Shown here piece after piece: positions 42,801 through 55,310 of a stretch of 64,000 bases of DNA. Below the pieces are notes generated by a model. It was not told the DNA's origin. It did not search any database and saw only the letters and a list, made by a program, of their open reading frames with translations. Source of the DNA: Anthopleura xanthogrammica. Taxonomy: Eukaryota; Cnidaria; Anthozoa; Actiniaria; Actiniidae. Within the stretch, counting starts at the first letter, position 1; each line of letters opens with the position of its first letter. The stretch covers positions 4,764,625 to 4,828,624 of the forward strand of contig OZ025223.1 in assembly GCA_964019055.1 (NCBI GenBank), written 5' to 3'. A program made the translations under genes and the position numbers.

Positions 42801-44157
42801 CCTAAAAAGTGGGGGGGGGGGCTATATAAGAGACTAGTATGGGAAAAAGTGGGGGGGGGGGGGGCTAAGATTGGAAAATGTAAGAGACCTAGTAGCGGTG
42901 CCTGTTTGATATAAACCTTTGACACTTACAATCTCTTCTATTTCTATATTTTGCATTAACGCCTTCTTATGTTTTTCTATATATTTCGACGCGCACTAAT
43001 TAGATCGACACCGCAAGTTTCAACATATTATTTGGAAAATTTATCCCATGAACGAGAAGTCTTGAGGTTTTGACTCAAATGAGATGAGTTTTGAAATTTT
43101 GACCCGGACTTGAACTCTGCATACGAAGCCTGATCAATTCACGATCTCAAAATTCATCAACTTTCGAATTCCCGGAATTCAACAATTCTCAGTTATCTTT
43201 TAAATGAAGGACATTTATTAAAAGCTCTATGTCTGGACTTCAAGAAACTGCAAAGTTCATTTTGGGTTCTTAAATCAAACGAACGCGAGCAGCTTTCAAA
43301 GTTAGCACAAATTGCAATATTAATTTTCATAATTGCCTTAAGTGTTTACTTCCGGTCGACTCAAGGTTACGACACTGATCCCCTGCCTCGCCTTTAATAC
43401 GCTTAAAGTTTGTTTTCAAGGAAAATTTCAACTAGAACTACCTTATTTTGTGAAAATTAAAATTGTCTAACAAAGAAATTCCAAATAATACGACTCTGCG
43501 AGTATTACGAAGGCAGTTTATCTAAAGCTAATTTACATAAATTTAAACTCAAGGGTTCCTAGTCTCTAGATTTTATAAAACACATTTAAAAAGTGGAAAA
43601 TGCGGAGATAATGCGGTAAAGGAAGCAAAAGAGCATCAATTATTGCACAAAGATCATCTTCGATCTGTTTTTCCTTGTAAAATATCGATTTAAGAATGAT
43701 TTTTTTTTACTGAACTGTCATACAGTTTGTTTATTCGACCACTACCAGTATCCGGCTACAAACATGTTGTTCTGTCGCTTTTTATCGGAAAAAAAACTAT
43801 TTTCGCTTCGCGTATGAATATATAAAAAAGAGCCATTTTTCGAATTACGACAGAGCATGATTCCAGTCACAGGGCAAAATAACAAATTTAAGTTAAGTTA
43901 AATTTTTTCATTAAATTCATTAAGTATAACAAACAAAAAAGATACGATGATCCTCCTCCCCCCCCCTCCCCCCCCCCCCCCCCGTCCCCTCAACTACTTA
44001 GGAGGAGCTGTCATGGATTACTGGGGAGAGTGAAAAAAAATACGTTGAAATGGTTATTCTCCTACAAATACACTTTACCTTCTTTTTCTAGCCATTTCTC
44101 TCTCTGAATACTGAATACTGAATACTGAATACTGAATACTGAATACTGAATACTGAA

Positions 44158-44240
<83 letters not shown>
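39893..44240. repeat. Tandem duplication, copy B
   Basis: This is the second copy of 33996-39892 and lacks the TTAA element, giving the empty site at 43338-43341. It repeats the TATA-bearing inverted repeat (40368-40795) and the open frames seen in copy A near 35619 and 35824 (here 41528 and 41727). Those frames are open in both copies, but amino-acid changes and the length differences at their ends give no sign of selection, so no gene is called. Confidence 0.9.
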
Positions 44241-44245
<5 letters not shown>

Positions 44246-44820
44246 ATTTTTATTTTTTTCGTTTCCGCTTTTCAAAAACGGAATATGGCAATTTGGAACT
44301 AAAATAATGTTTGCAAATGGGCTGATACTTTTCCATAATGATAGGTTTGCACATGTATGGAATTTCGACTCAATGATTATTTGAGTAACATTCATTGCCT
44401 GCAACAAATATTAAATAAGTTATAACTTTTCAAGCACCTTTTTAAGAAAAATAAAAATAAAAAAACCGCACTGAAAATGGGAGGGTCACACAAATTTATA
44501 TTCATGCAGATGCCTTCCAGAACACTGGAAATCGCATTTCCGATCGAGGCATTCAATATCAAAATTTCTCTCTCCTGCCCGCTCCCCTCACCTTCAGCGC
44601 CTGTTAGCCACCCACCCACCTTCCACCCCCAAAAACAATTTTTCATTGCTGAAAATTTGGTGGAAATCGGCCGACCCCGATCCCTCACTTCTGCCCGGTT
44701 TTCTCTGACAATCACTCTTAAAGAAATGTCTACTACTTTGAGCACAATTCTAGTAGTACATTTATAGCCCATTTATTTCTAGTGCATATCATTGCATTCA
44801 ACATCAGTATAGAAAAAAAT
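44241..44820. other. Intergenic, no gene recognised
   Basis: Overlapping open frames on both strands (126 and 96 residues near 44392-44772) have no recognised homology. They are not called. Confidence 0.35.
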
Positions 44821-44829
44821 TATATATTT

Positions 44830-46799
44830 AGCGATAGTTCGCACACATCTGAGATCACATCCATCTATACAGAGTTTCAGTCCTAATTTCAGGGTACAGC
44901 TCATTGCATTTCAGGTCGTTATTACATTCATCGTCTGGTTCTGGCGGGCATTCAGAAAGGGAAGGAAAGACTGGGCATGAACCTATGACTGGAGCAAAAA
45001 GCTTTATAGGTGGATTGTAACGCATCTGCGATAACAATCGTCTAGACAGCACTTCATTAATAATCCAGGGTTAGACTGAAGACATTCCTGGTCGGTCCTA
45101 CATTCCTCATCATCTGGTTCTATTTCTTCTGGGCATTCAGGAGCGGGAGGGAAGTCATCGCCAGAAATCATCACCGTCAAGCGAAAATGCTACTCGACCC
45201 AGTCCCCCTCTTGTTATCTCCAAGGACTAAAAATTGATGGTAAAACTATACGAGTCGAACTATTTCCTGTCAAATGCTCAATTACTATTAAGTAAATTAA
45301 AAAGTTATAGTTCACATGTCAAACCTTAGTATATAAGCTACTATGGTATGGCAAAAACAATAAACAAAGTGTAAATTTGATGTAGCATATTTTAATCCTT
45401 GATTCTGCCTTTCGCGGCACTTACAAATTACAAAGCGAAAGGGGAAACTTACGTGTAGATACCAAAAGTAAACTATTTTTTCTCTTACAATAAATGTATA
45501 TATTAAAAAGTTGTAATGAGTGTCATGAATTTCAATAGACTAAATGTGAATTCCAAGTCGTTTTACCTCGTTAAAGAAGAAATAGATGTAGCATTTTTTC
45601 AATTTAAAATCGTCTTTTTTGCTCCAACGGATAAACACAATAACGGACTCCATATTTCCAAATTCCCGAGGCAATAGCTTGAATAATATTGAACGAAAAC
45701 TAGCGAGTAATACATCAAATTGAAGCTTGTAAACAGCAGATTTCATATATATACGGCCTGGTTACAAAGTCTGAAAGCACATAGCATGATCGAGCATGAT
45801 TCAATATAGAGCATCGCTGACCTGAAGAAAAATGCCTGCAGGCCAGCGGGTCAGCGGACATTTCGCGCGAAATTCGATAGGCAATATACGATGTCAGAAG
45901 TATTGAATATTTATGAACATTTAAAATTCAAATCAGCTATAACATTTTCTTCGGGTTCCCATGTTGATTGGCACGTGGGATAACCTGTCCATTTCACTAA
46001 ATATTCCGTCTGAAATCAAAGTAAATACTGTAAGATTTTATTGGTCTTTTACTTTGGCAATTTTGGTAGAGTTGAGTTCATAATCACGAAGTACACAAAC
46101 TTACCGTTTTACATTGATTTCTCCTTGTAATGAGCCTCTCCGCCTCAAAAAATTTCGTTGTTGATTTCCTTTTCTTAGTTTTCTTTTTCTCAATATATAT
46201 TTCGCTAAGATTATGTAAGCTTGAATATGAAATAGCTGGTTTTGCTTTTCTCGTGACTTTGTCCGCCATTTTGAAATTGGCTAGTGCCAGTACTTTAGGG
46301 GTAAGACTGCTGACCACTCATGGCGGGCGCCATGGTGATGATTTCTGGCGATGATGGGCATTTTCCATCGAATATCGACTCAACAATAGGAGAAATGCAC
46401 CTAAAATCGCATCCGTCACTACAGCATTTCAATCCTTTACCAGGGAATTTTGCATCACAACTGGCATCGTTTTGGCATTCTTGCTCTGGTCCTGGAGGAG
46501 ACGTGCTCGAGGGAGGGCTGGTGGGGCACTTTGCAACGAGTTTGGTGGGGAACACGGACACTACAGGGGGGACACAACTTCTGCCACAATCATCACAGCA
46601 TTTTAATCCCTTACCGGGATAACTTGCTTCACAATCATGATCATTACTGCAAGAGTTATTCGCTCCTAGTGGACATTCGGAAGAAACACGCTGGGCACTT
46701 CGTTACTTTAAATAAAGTGGGAAAACAATGGACGAATTCAAGGTCCAAATACGCCATTAGAAAAAACAACAAAAGTATGGTGCACTTCAGGTTAGTCAT
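44830..46799 (-). pseudogene. WAP-domain pseudogene 3
   Basis: The same acceptor, leader and signal peptide as WAP 2 occur at 46799 (MTNLKCTILLLFFLMAYLDL). A two-base length change after KVTKCPA shifts the frame in domain 1. Domain 2 is intact in frame from KCPTSPPSST (again lacking C2). Domain 3 breaks off after GKCPS at an inserted 1.2-kb element (45156-46353) and resumes at 45155 with DFPPAPEC and CRTDQEC, here with both C2 and C7 present, then shifts frame after RRC. Domain 4 (IGSCPVFPSLSEC) shifts after ELYP, and the CC pair has decayed. The order, strand and flanks show that it is a duplicate of the WAP 2 region. Confidence 0.85.
45156..46353. mobile_element. Inverted-repeat insertion within WAP pseudogene 3
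   Basis: CATCGCCAGAAATCATCACC at the left end and its exact complement at the right end (46334-46353) bound 1198 bases not present in WAP 1 or 2. Frames inside are short and unrecognised. No clear target duplication; three bases at each border could belong to either side. Confidence 0.7.
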
Positions 46800-46829
46800 C
46801 GTCTTCTTGATACTAGATAAATAAAATAA

Positions 46830-47705
46830 TATCATGATTACCTCGGAATCCATTGTTTCCAGGGGGATGTTTAAGGTCTAACATCCCCCTGGATGAATAG
46901 CGATGAGGGATATTTAGTCTAAATATACACACTATTTGTGACATAATCAAGACGGTTTCAAAACACTTCATTAATACCGCTCTAGGCCAACCAAAATGAA
47001 TTAGAATAAAGCACCACGAATGAATAAATGCTGGTTCAATTCGCCATTGTCGCATTTAACAAAGGCAAATTCCCTTAAGTATGCCGCATATCAACAGCTT
47101 TGTAAAACTTTGTAATTTATGCATCGTACTAATTAAAGCTAACATATTTCCTAACAGCAGCTTTATTCCTCGGTAATCATAAAATTACATGTTTTACTAA
47201 TAATATTACAAACTAATAGCATGACTTGAGAGTGATAAGTGATTAAATGTCCCCTCAAGCCTCGGGAGGTTTAGTTAAAGTCCCTCCGCCTTCGGCGTCA
47301 GGACTTCAACAAAACCTCCCTCGGCTTTCGGGGACATTTAATCATTAATCATATCCATTTTGAAATCATTAGCAAATCCTGCAATCTGATTGGCTACAAA
47401 GTGTGCGATTTAAGCATTAATTGCACTATTTTGAATCATTAATTGCATCATTTTGTCAAACAATCACTTTTGAAGCTACATATAACTGTTGAGTATTTTA
47501 ATATATTAAGTTTCAAAATGGAAATGATTAATAGGTAATAGAACTGAGTGTCTTGCAATTTTGGGCAGAAATCACACTCGTGAGTAACAAATTGCACTCC
47601 CGCTGCGCGGTCGTGCAATTTTGTAATCACTCTTGCGATTTCAGCCCAAATTGCACTCAACTCAGTTCTATTACCATTATTAATCACCCTCAAGTCATGC
47701 TAATA
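46830..47705. mobile_element. Insertion in the 5' flank of WAP pseudogene 3
   Basis: The flank conserved between WAP 2 (30917) and this locus is interrupted from 46830 to 47705. The right half is the palindromic element at 47219-47700; the left half (46830-47218) includes a small palindrome about TCCAGGGGGATGTT…AACATCCCCCTGGA at 46858-46893. Confidence 0.6.
47219..47700. mobile_element. MITE with two internal hairpins
   Basis: Termini GCATGACTTGAG and CTCAAGTCATGC are inverted, and TAATA (or just TA) is duplicated outside at 47214-47218 and 47701-47705. Inside are two long stems, one with apex CCTCCGCCTTCGGCGTCAGG near 47290 and one with apex CTCCCGCTGCGCGGTCG near 47600. Confidence 0.75.
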
Positions 47706-48270
47706 CTTATAAGAACAAGTTGGATTATTGATGATTAAAAAATTGGCCTTGATTCGCGCAACACTTGAAGTTTTTGTAACTTCAACTGAATTGCAGTGAA
47801 GCTGAATAAACGTGCACGTCACGTGCCGACGTAGCCAGGGGGCGACAGGGAGTCCGGGTACCCTTCCTCCGTCGTGTTGGCCTTTTTTTGGGGGGGGGGG
47901 GGGGGGGAAAGGATTTGATTTATTTTGTTTTTGGTTTGCTGTTTGTTTTTGTTTTTTTTTGTTTTTTTGATTGGGCGTTTTATTTATTCATTTGTTTTGG
48001 TTGGGCGTTTTATTTATTATTTATTGTTTTTTTTTTGGTAGGTCGTTTTTTTGGTTCATGTTCCGAAAGCGGGTTTTGGGATGGGAGACACAGTGGTTAA
48101 TGGAGGAGGAAACACAGAGATAGACAAGGATTGCCCAGGGGATACCCCAGGACAAGGGACGGTGGTTAAAGGAGGTTGGGACAAGGGGATAAACAAGGGA
48201 TGTCAAAAGGATCCCCTTGGACAGGGGATTGGAGAGACAGTATTTAATGAAAGGGCAGACAAGGGCATGG
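47706..48270. repeat. Duplicate of the WAP 2 upstream region with minisatellite
   Basis: Bases 47706-48060 match 30917-31190, including the poly-G run, and 48070-48270 contain about 2.5 of the 80-bp units found at 31355-32045. This shows that the duplicated block extended well upstream of the gene. Confidence 0.75.
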
Positions 48271-48472
48271 ACAATAATTGCTGCCAGGGATTGTTTCAAG
48301 GTTCGATTTGCGAATAATTAGCCGTGCACTCGCTTCGACCGTCCCACATCGAAAACGTATTTTTCACAACAGAGTGTGTGTTTCTTTTAGAACATGCAAC
48401 TAAAATGGATGGGTTTTTAAATATATAATTAAATAAAAATATAATAATAGTATAGACTAAAAAATATATTTT

Positions 48473-49101
48473 ACCTGAAGTCGCGTAATTCCAACAGTTA
48501 AGACACTGGCTCGTATGGTCCGATTCTTTAGGTGTCACAGTATTTATATGTTTGGGTATAGCGGAACTGATACATTGATCTATCATCATCATTACTGAGA
48601 GTTTATAATGTTCTTTTCAAGCTGGTAACATGGAAGTTAGCAGGCATAATTACACTCACGTCTGATATGCGGTTAGGAACTTTTGCCAGGATAGGACGGA
48701 AGCAGAATTAGTCTGTCGTCATCATTGCTGAGCGTTGTTGGTGGTGGAAAGGACGTGACAGTCACATCAAGGAATAATTTCACTGGTATGCTTTGAGGTT
48801 AAGGGCTTTTCCCTGAGGCAAGGACTGAATTCGAAGAAGCTGAGCAAAAAGTCGAAATTTGACACCACCAGTGTTGATAAAAATCTTATCCCCACTGGCC
48901 ACTGGTGGGAGTGGGGATATCAATTTTATCATTTTGATGTCACTCAATATCACACTCTATTTTATATAATAAACCTTGATATCTTTGCCTTGATATCAAC
49001 GAATCAGACACGCTATATCCAGACATGTAAATACTATGACACCTAAGGCATCGGACCATACGAGCAAGTGTCATGACTGTTGGAACTACGCGACTAGGAG
49101 T
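48473..49101. promoter_or_regulatory. TATA-bearing inverted repeat upstream of WAP pseudogene 3
   Basis: The left arm on the minus strand has TATAAATA (48548-48541) and donor CTTCAG|GTAAAAT at 48475/48474. The right arm (48983-49101) is its inverted copy but with ATGTAAATAC and a lost donor (CGACTAGGAG). Between them lie the 135-base sub-repeats and an F1 element copy. Arms of about 110 bases make the block look like a transposon, yet its TATA-exon-donor order points toward the WAP gene. Confidence 0.45.
48836..48973. mobile_element. F1 element, partial copy 2
   Basis: Matches 1790-1915 and 62025-62155; the left terminus is missing. It is inserted in, or replaces, part of the TATA-bearing repeat. 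Confidence 0.65.
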
Positions 49102-49194
49102 AGCCTGGAAGTAGTTCTCCTTTGCGACAAGAAAAGCATAATCTGCCTCTTAGGTCTCGGACTACGCAGATGTTACTAGGATCGCGATATATTT

Positions 49195-49390
49195 ATTTAT
49201 GAATTCTAAGTCCTACCATAAAGTATCTTCTAAAAATGACAGTAAATCAAAGTAAACAGAAAAACGTACGTTTATTGATCGTGATAAAATTCATGAGCGC
49301 ATATGCAGGATGTCTGGCCGGATTATGTCATGGATTTCCATATGGAGGTCTTGGCATTGATTGTGATATACGAGTAATCATTAATGATCA
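49195..49390. repeat. Segment shared with 28230-28440
   Basis: Homologous to the copy at 28.3 kb, with an extra 40 bases near 49295 and without the splice donor. The 80-residue plus-strand frame here (49236-49478) has no support from the other copy. Confidence 0.45.
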
Positions 49391-49655
49391 TGATACAACG
49401 AAGATCGAAGACTCCACAAAAATGATGACCCGCAAAAACAAAACCCCCAAATATACGAATGTAATATTAGATATTTGAAAGTTAGTTTCCTCAGGCCTCT
49501 CCGACTTTTTGTAACAGTTTTTTTTAGCTTGTTATTTTGTATCTTGCTTGTTACCCAGTGTAATACTAGCTAGTGTTGACTTAGAGTTGACCTCATTACT
49601 AGTATCGACCCGAAAAACGAACCCCTTTAAAAAATAGATAATGAATATGTTAATA

Positions 49656-52600
49656 GCGGAGCTCCCGCGCGGAGCACCATACTTCAGAAAATATTGGTAG
49701 CCCATCGAGTTGACTTTTCATGGCTTGATTGCGCCATCACCTTGCGCCACAGGGTTCCCGCGCGCTTTGCTTACTCGCAAATGCACAGAAAACAACGCAA
49801 TATATAATGTAGTCAAAGATGGATCAAGAAGTATTATTATTATTATTTTTTTGCAAAGGGAAAAGTACGTTTAATCTATGACTGAAAGCATGGAAGTCAT
49901 GTCTGTCTTAAAGTTAACGAAAACCGTTTTTCGACTTTAGCGACCAGGTTAACGACTCGCTAAAAAAGATTTGGCGAAAGAAGATTCTTACGATGGATTT
50001 TTGTGACTGAAACCTCAGCACGAGAAAAAGTGGCCTTTAGACTAGAAAATCTTGATAACACTGCAAGAATATTTTTTTCAGTTCCGTACCGAAAACACTT
50101 CATAGAAGGTACATTCATTGATGTTTACTAAGATTTCGTAAAGAAGTCGACAAAACTAGTTGCAAAAACTCTCGACAAGGCCAATGCTTCGGCTAACATT
50201 GACAGAAAAACTTCATTCTACATTTTGATCATCTTTTTATTCATTATTTATGAACCAGAAAAACGATATTTGAAGCTTTGAATTGTTGTTTTTGATCCCA
50301 TTTCAAGAAAAAAGGCTAAATTTGTAAAAGACTTGATATTTGAATTGATATTTGACGGCCAGCGAGCCTCCTGTCGCGCAAGATTGTGATGTCAACCATG
50401 AAACCTCTCATAAGGAAAGTTTTGATATTTTTAAAGATTATTTATTTTAATGCTGAATGTAATATAAGAAAGGGACACATATTACACCAAATATTCGCCA
50501 TTCATTAAGCTTTTCCAACTAGTTTAACTTCACAAAACGAGCTTGAATAAGCTTGTTTATGGACATGTTCTTGTAAGATCTTGTAAGCTAAAAAAATAAA
50601 CTTTGAAGGCCAATTACTTAAAAAGAAAATTATTATACTTAGTAATAAATCTGTCTCTTGTACTTGCATGTGAAGTTCATATTAACTGAATGTTTACAAG
50701 CTTAATAGTTAAAAGTAGTTAAGCTTTTAAAATATTTCCCGAAAATTTTTGCCTGTAGGCGTTCAGGCTTTCCAACCTCAAAAAATATTTTAACATAACA
50801 TTTGCTAAATGACATCCTTTCTTCAATACAGGAAATACTTATTAGTTGGTTTTCTTCTAATTTAATAAGTTTTCGGATGCTCTGAAGGCATAAAATATCG
50901 ATTTTTCTTTCAGTTTTTTCCCTGCTAGTATCAAAAACCACAAGGAGAGGTGGTCATGCTGTTTCGTAAAGCTGCGTCACACTGTCACGCATTTCTCGAA
51001 AAATTGAACTGAGATATGGCGTTTTGAATATATCGAATTTCCCCATGCAAATCACTGTATTTTCGGCTTGGTTCCTAACGTTAAGCACCAAGCCGAAAAT
51101 ACAGCGATTTGTATGGGGAAATTATACATTCAAAACGCCATATCTCTGTTGCTTTTTAACCAATTCCTATGAAATTTGGCGTGTTAACGTCTTTCTTGAT
51201 GCTCTATCGAAATTGAAGATTGAAAATTGTCAAAAGCAAAATAATTCTTTTCGTGGGGTCACATTTCGGTAATCTATTCTGCTTGCTCGAGGCGAGGATA
51301 AGTTTTGGATTACATGTTTGGCTTGTTTTGGGCAAATTAAATGATCAGACATCGGATCCGGAAGTACCGCGACTTACGCAGGCTATTTCATTTACTTGAC
51401 TTTTGATCGTGTTTTCTACATACGTCTCTACAAGAATACTGGTAAAGTAGTTTAGCTTTTTCTAAAAATATAAGCCTTATCTTGTAAAAGAACAATAACA
51501 GCAGAAAAAGAAATTGCTATTACATATTTCGGTAAATATATACAAATAGCTAGCTTCCTCCGAAGGCATAGATAGACAGAAACCTTTAATATTTAAAATG
51601 AAATAAACTACAGGGTAGTTCAGTCAGTGGCTTACGCCTCTGCTATCAACAGGAGCCCTTTAAAGATGTATCTAGCTCGCGTTTCTTTTCTGGGTCGTAT
51701 TTTTTAAAAATAATTTCTTGTAGGAACTTTCGACAGCATATCATTATCTAGCTATTTGCCTAAAGTGAGGACAGAACGTTTCAAAGACAGCTTTATAAAT
51801 CGCTTACACTTTAAGTATAATATTTCCCTGTAACGTTCGTAATGTATGTTTTATGAACGAATAAAGATTTAATTTACTTTATCATATAATACGAACCAAA
51901 ACATTGATATACGTGTGTAATCTGACATATGCTAATGAGCTTCCTGTGCACGAACATGGCGGACTTTAAATCTGAATAAGTGTGTGACGTCACTTGAAAG
52001 CCGAGAAAATATATATGCCTCTTATATATGACTATCTCTTTAGGAGTCTGGGAACAATGAAACAAAACATATGTAATCGATCTCGCGTTCCGTTGGCAAA
52101 GGAAGCCAATACATAAAATCACGCTAGAGAGTAGGTAAGAGTTGCCTGCGGAGAAGGCTATGGTTATAGACCCATTCGAAAAATGGCAGCTTCTAATTTA
52201 CCTTCTAATTTAAGTCTTAACCTTTTTTCTTGAAATGGGATAAAAAACAAAAACTCAAAGCTTCAAATATCGCTTTTTTGGTTTACAAGTAATGAAGAAA
52301 AAGATGATTGAAATGTAAAATGCAGTAAAAAAGACAAACTATCCAAGTTTTTCTGACAATGGTTGCCGAAGCAACGTCCTTGGCTTGTCTGAGAGTTTCT
52401 CCAGCTAGTTTACGCATTTTTTGTCGATTTTTTACGAAATATTAGTTAACATTAATAAATTTACCTTCTATGAAGTGTTTTCTACGGAACTGAAATATTA
52501 TTCATGCAGTATAATCAGGTTTTTCTGGTCTACAGGCCAGTTTTTCTCTCACTGAAGTTTCAGTCACGAAACTTCATCGTAAGATTAAGAATCTTCTTTC

Positions 52601-52919
52601 GCTAAATCTTCTTTAGCAAGTCGCTAAAGTCGAAAAATTGTTTTTGTTCACTTTAAGACAGACATGACTTCGATTAAACTTATTTTCGCATTGCAAAAAT
52701 TAATCAGAAAAAATACTTATTGATCCATCTTTGACTACATTATTGCGATTTTTTCCGTGCACTTGTGATTAAGCAAAGCGCGCGGGAGCCCTGTGCATAG
52801 TGGTACAAGGACGGACGTATGTATGTATGGACAATAGAATGGCGCAATCAAGCCATGAAAAATCAACTCGATGGATTACCATTTTGTCTTAAGTATGGTG
52901 CTCCGCGCGGGAGCTTCGC
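49656..52919. mobile_element. 3.3-kb element with ~650-bp terminal inverted repeats
   Basis: The ends GCGGAGCTCCCGCGCGGAGC and, inverted, GCGAAGCTCCCGCGCGGAGC are flanked by TA on both sides. The arms, 49656 to about 50325 and about 52214 to 52919, align with moderate divergence. The middle (50330-51010 and 51270-51420) is the same sequence found inside tandem copies A and B (34883-36170), so those hold a truncated relative. No transposase frame is visible. TA flanks would suit a Tc1/mariner-type mechanism but are weak evidence. Confidence 0.7.
51011..51146. mobile_element. Hairpin MITE inside the 3.3-kb element
   Basis: GAGATATGGCGTTTTGAATA on the left and its near-complement ending CGCCATATCTC on the right form a stem of about 60 base pairs with a loop near AACGTTAAGC. 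The sequence from here to about 51270 replaces the stretch present at 35600-36010 in copy A. Confidence 0.75.
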
Positions 52920-53299
52920 TACCAAAAACCTTAAATAACTTCACCAAACACTTCACGACACTCGCAATGCCGCTATTTTGCTTTTAGAAGCTTCCATTGA
53001 CTGCTTAGATACAATCAGGGAGCCACTAGGCATGATTTACGTTTGAAGCTATGTTTATTAATCTTCATAGGCTACCTGTGGTGAGATTTTCGCAACGAAA
53101 TTATATTGACTGTTCTTTTAATCGTGAAGTGGCTATTTCTTGACATGAATTTTTTCTAACCTCTCAGTTAATTATAAATATGTCCTTGGGGACCATGTTA
53201 GTTATATTTTCCCCTACAAAACCACTGGGTTTTCATTTATTGGTAACACCGCTGACCATGTCCAATATTTCTGGTAATGAATAATAACCGCTGAGTTTG
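52920..53299. other. Non-coding stretch before the LINE fragment
   Basis: No independent feature. Some of it may be the decayed 5' continuation of the LINE, but no motif proves this. Confidence 0.35.
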
Positions 53300-54240
53300 A
53301 TGAACTTGGCAAGAACTGAGTATTATACCAACTATATTCAGGAGCACAGTTCACTGAACTGAGATCAAAGAAAGCTGTTTAATGCTACAAAGTCCTTGTT
53401 GTGTGAACCGAGAGATGGGAACGTTCCCCCTGACATCAACCCTACACAATTAGCGAACGATTTTGGGAAGTTCTTTAAACAGAAGATTGAAAATATTAAT
53501 ATTTATCTTGATGAGCTCTCTTCGCCATCAACACCTGTTGTTGCTTCTTGCTTTCCTGCAGATGGAGTACTCTTTTTAAAAGGAATTCAAGATCTTGCCT
53601 CAGGAAGAAGTACGTACCTTGATTAAGAAGGCAGAAAAAAAATTATGTTCATTAGATCCAATACCGACATGGATGGTGATTGAACTCTTAGATTTACTAC
53701 TTCCAGTTATCACAAATATGATTAATTTATCATTTGAGTCTGGCCAATTTGCTGAACCATGGAAGGAGGTTCCTTATTTAAGAAGGCTGGTCTTGGCACA
53801 ACTTTTAAGAACTTTCGCCCTATTAGCAATTTAAGATACATCTCAAAATTATCAGAGAGAGCAAGGGTGAACCAACTGATTGATCACATGACTTCCAATA
53901 ATTTACATTCTCAATTGTAGTCAGCTTATAAAAAGAATCACAGCACAGAAACCGCTCTTCTCAAGGTGAAGAATGACATTCTTATGTCTATGAACAGGCA
54001 GCATGTAACGTTACTTGTCCTTCTCGACCTTAGTGCTGCCTTTGATACCATACATCACAATATTCTTATTAACCGTCTGGAGTTTGAACTTGGTGTTAGA
54101 GTTGATGCACTAGCCTGGTTCACATCTTATCTTTCTGATCGCTGTCAGCGTGTTTCCATCATCGGAGGTATATCTGATAAATCTGATGCAAAAATGGAAA
54201 AAGCACTAAAATATGATCGTGTATATGTTGAAAGTGACTA
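53300..54240 (+). mobile_element. Decayed LINE fragment (RT N-terminal half)
   Basis: Readable pieces in successive frames are DQRKLFNATKSLL, then LANDFGKFFKQKIENI, LDPIPTWMV, the NFRPISNLRYISKLSERA block, a stop, then AYKKNHSTETALLKVKNDIL and LLVLLDLSAAFDTIHHNIL with the motif A Asp. It ends after RCQRVSIIGGISDK, before the YxDD block. Several frameshifts and at least two stops make it a pseudogene. It is a different LINE family from the 9.7-kb element. Confidence 0.85.
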
Positions 54241-55229
54241 AAAACCTTTCTATGCCTTAATGTGACTTAAGGTTTTGAAGTATCAAATACTAATAAATTA
54301 TATATATTTTTATATATTTTCACTTTTTAGGCTTAAAAGCTCTCTAATATTTAATACATACAGTAGCTTTGTAAAGGAATAAAATTCAAGATATTGGAAA
54401 GATGTTAGAGAACAATAGATATGACAAATATTAACCTAAGTTTAGTCAAAAGGAACGAGTGACAGGTTTACCAGGAATCACCTGTTGCCTACTGTTAAAA
54501 ACTACTAGTACCAGTTTATGGTTTACTGGACTCGAACCTTGTTAAACCAATCATCTACCTTTATACATTACGATATTTAAGGAATGCATTATAAATTATG
54601 TTACCAGTGATTTTAGTAATTGATTATTGATGTTACCTGTTACAACCTGTATGTTAGAAATCTCTGACATGTAGTCATAGTTTAGTCTAACCAATGATTG
54701 CTTTGACGAATGACATGTTCTATCGTAATCCGCTTCTTAGATTAACGCATCGCTAAATTGTATTTACGCATCGCTTAATTCAGAGATTCCTTTGTCATAA
54801 ATCGTATAATTTATTATTAACCGAGTAGCATAAATACGATTGTAAAACTATGTACTGGAGAGAGACATAATGCCAAGAAGCAGAGCATTGAAGTACGCTC
54901 TTTTAAAGTCAGAAAGTCCGTTCTCGTTGTTCCAAGTCTCGGCCGCTCATAGGGTTTGTTTACGTAACCCACGCCGAGTGAGTGATTCGCCATTTAGTTA
55001 GTCTACCCCTAAACAGAAGAGAAGCGAAGTCATAGCAACGCGATACTTCACCAAACGAAAAGCACACTGTACCAAACAGTACAAAAAGTTTAACGTTACA
55101 GCTTTTTAAGGCTTTATTAATCTTATCTAGTAATTATTGAAATGTAGCATTATTATATAAATTATAATTAATTAATTAATTATTTATTTATTTATTTTTA
55201 TTATTATTGCTTATTTTATCATGATTATT
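54241..55229. other. Intergenic, no gene recognised
   Basis: AT-rich sequence without supported exons; short ATTA/TTTA runs at 55165-55205. Confidence 0.4.
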
Positions 55230-55310
55230 GTAAAGCGTATTTGGTCATAATCTATGTAATTTACGCTATATAAATTATTAGATTATTATTATTATTATTA
55301 TTATTATCAT
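55230..55310 (+). repeat. LINE/SINE-type 3' hairpin and (ATT)n tail
   Basis: TGTAAAGCGTATTTGG and ATTTACGCTATATAAATTA form a stem just before (ATT)n, the same layout as at 32080 and 59437. No coding part of an element precedes it. Confidence 0.55.

Noticed and set aside
44392..44772. 126-residue minus frame and 96-residue plus frame
   Set aside because: Opposite-strand overlapping frames with no recognised domain and no splice sites.
49236..49478. 80-residue plus-strand frame
   Set aside because: The homologous segment at 28.3 kb does not keep the frame, and no exon context is present.
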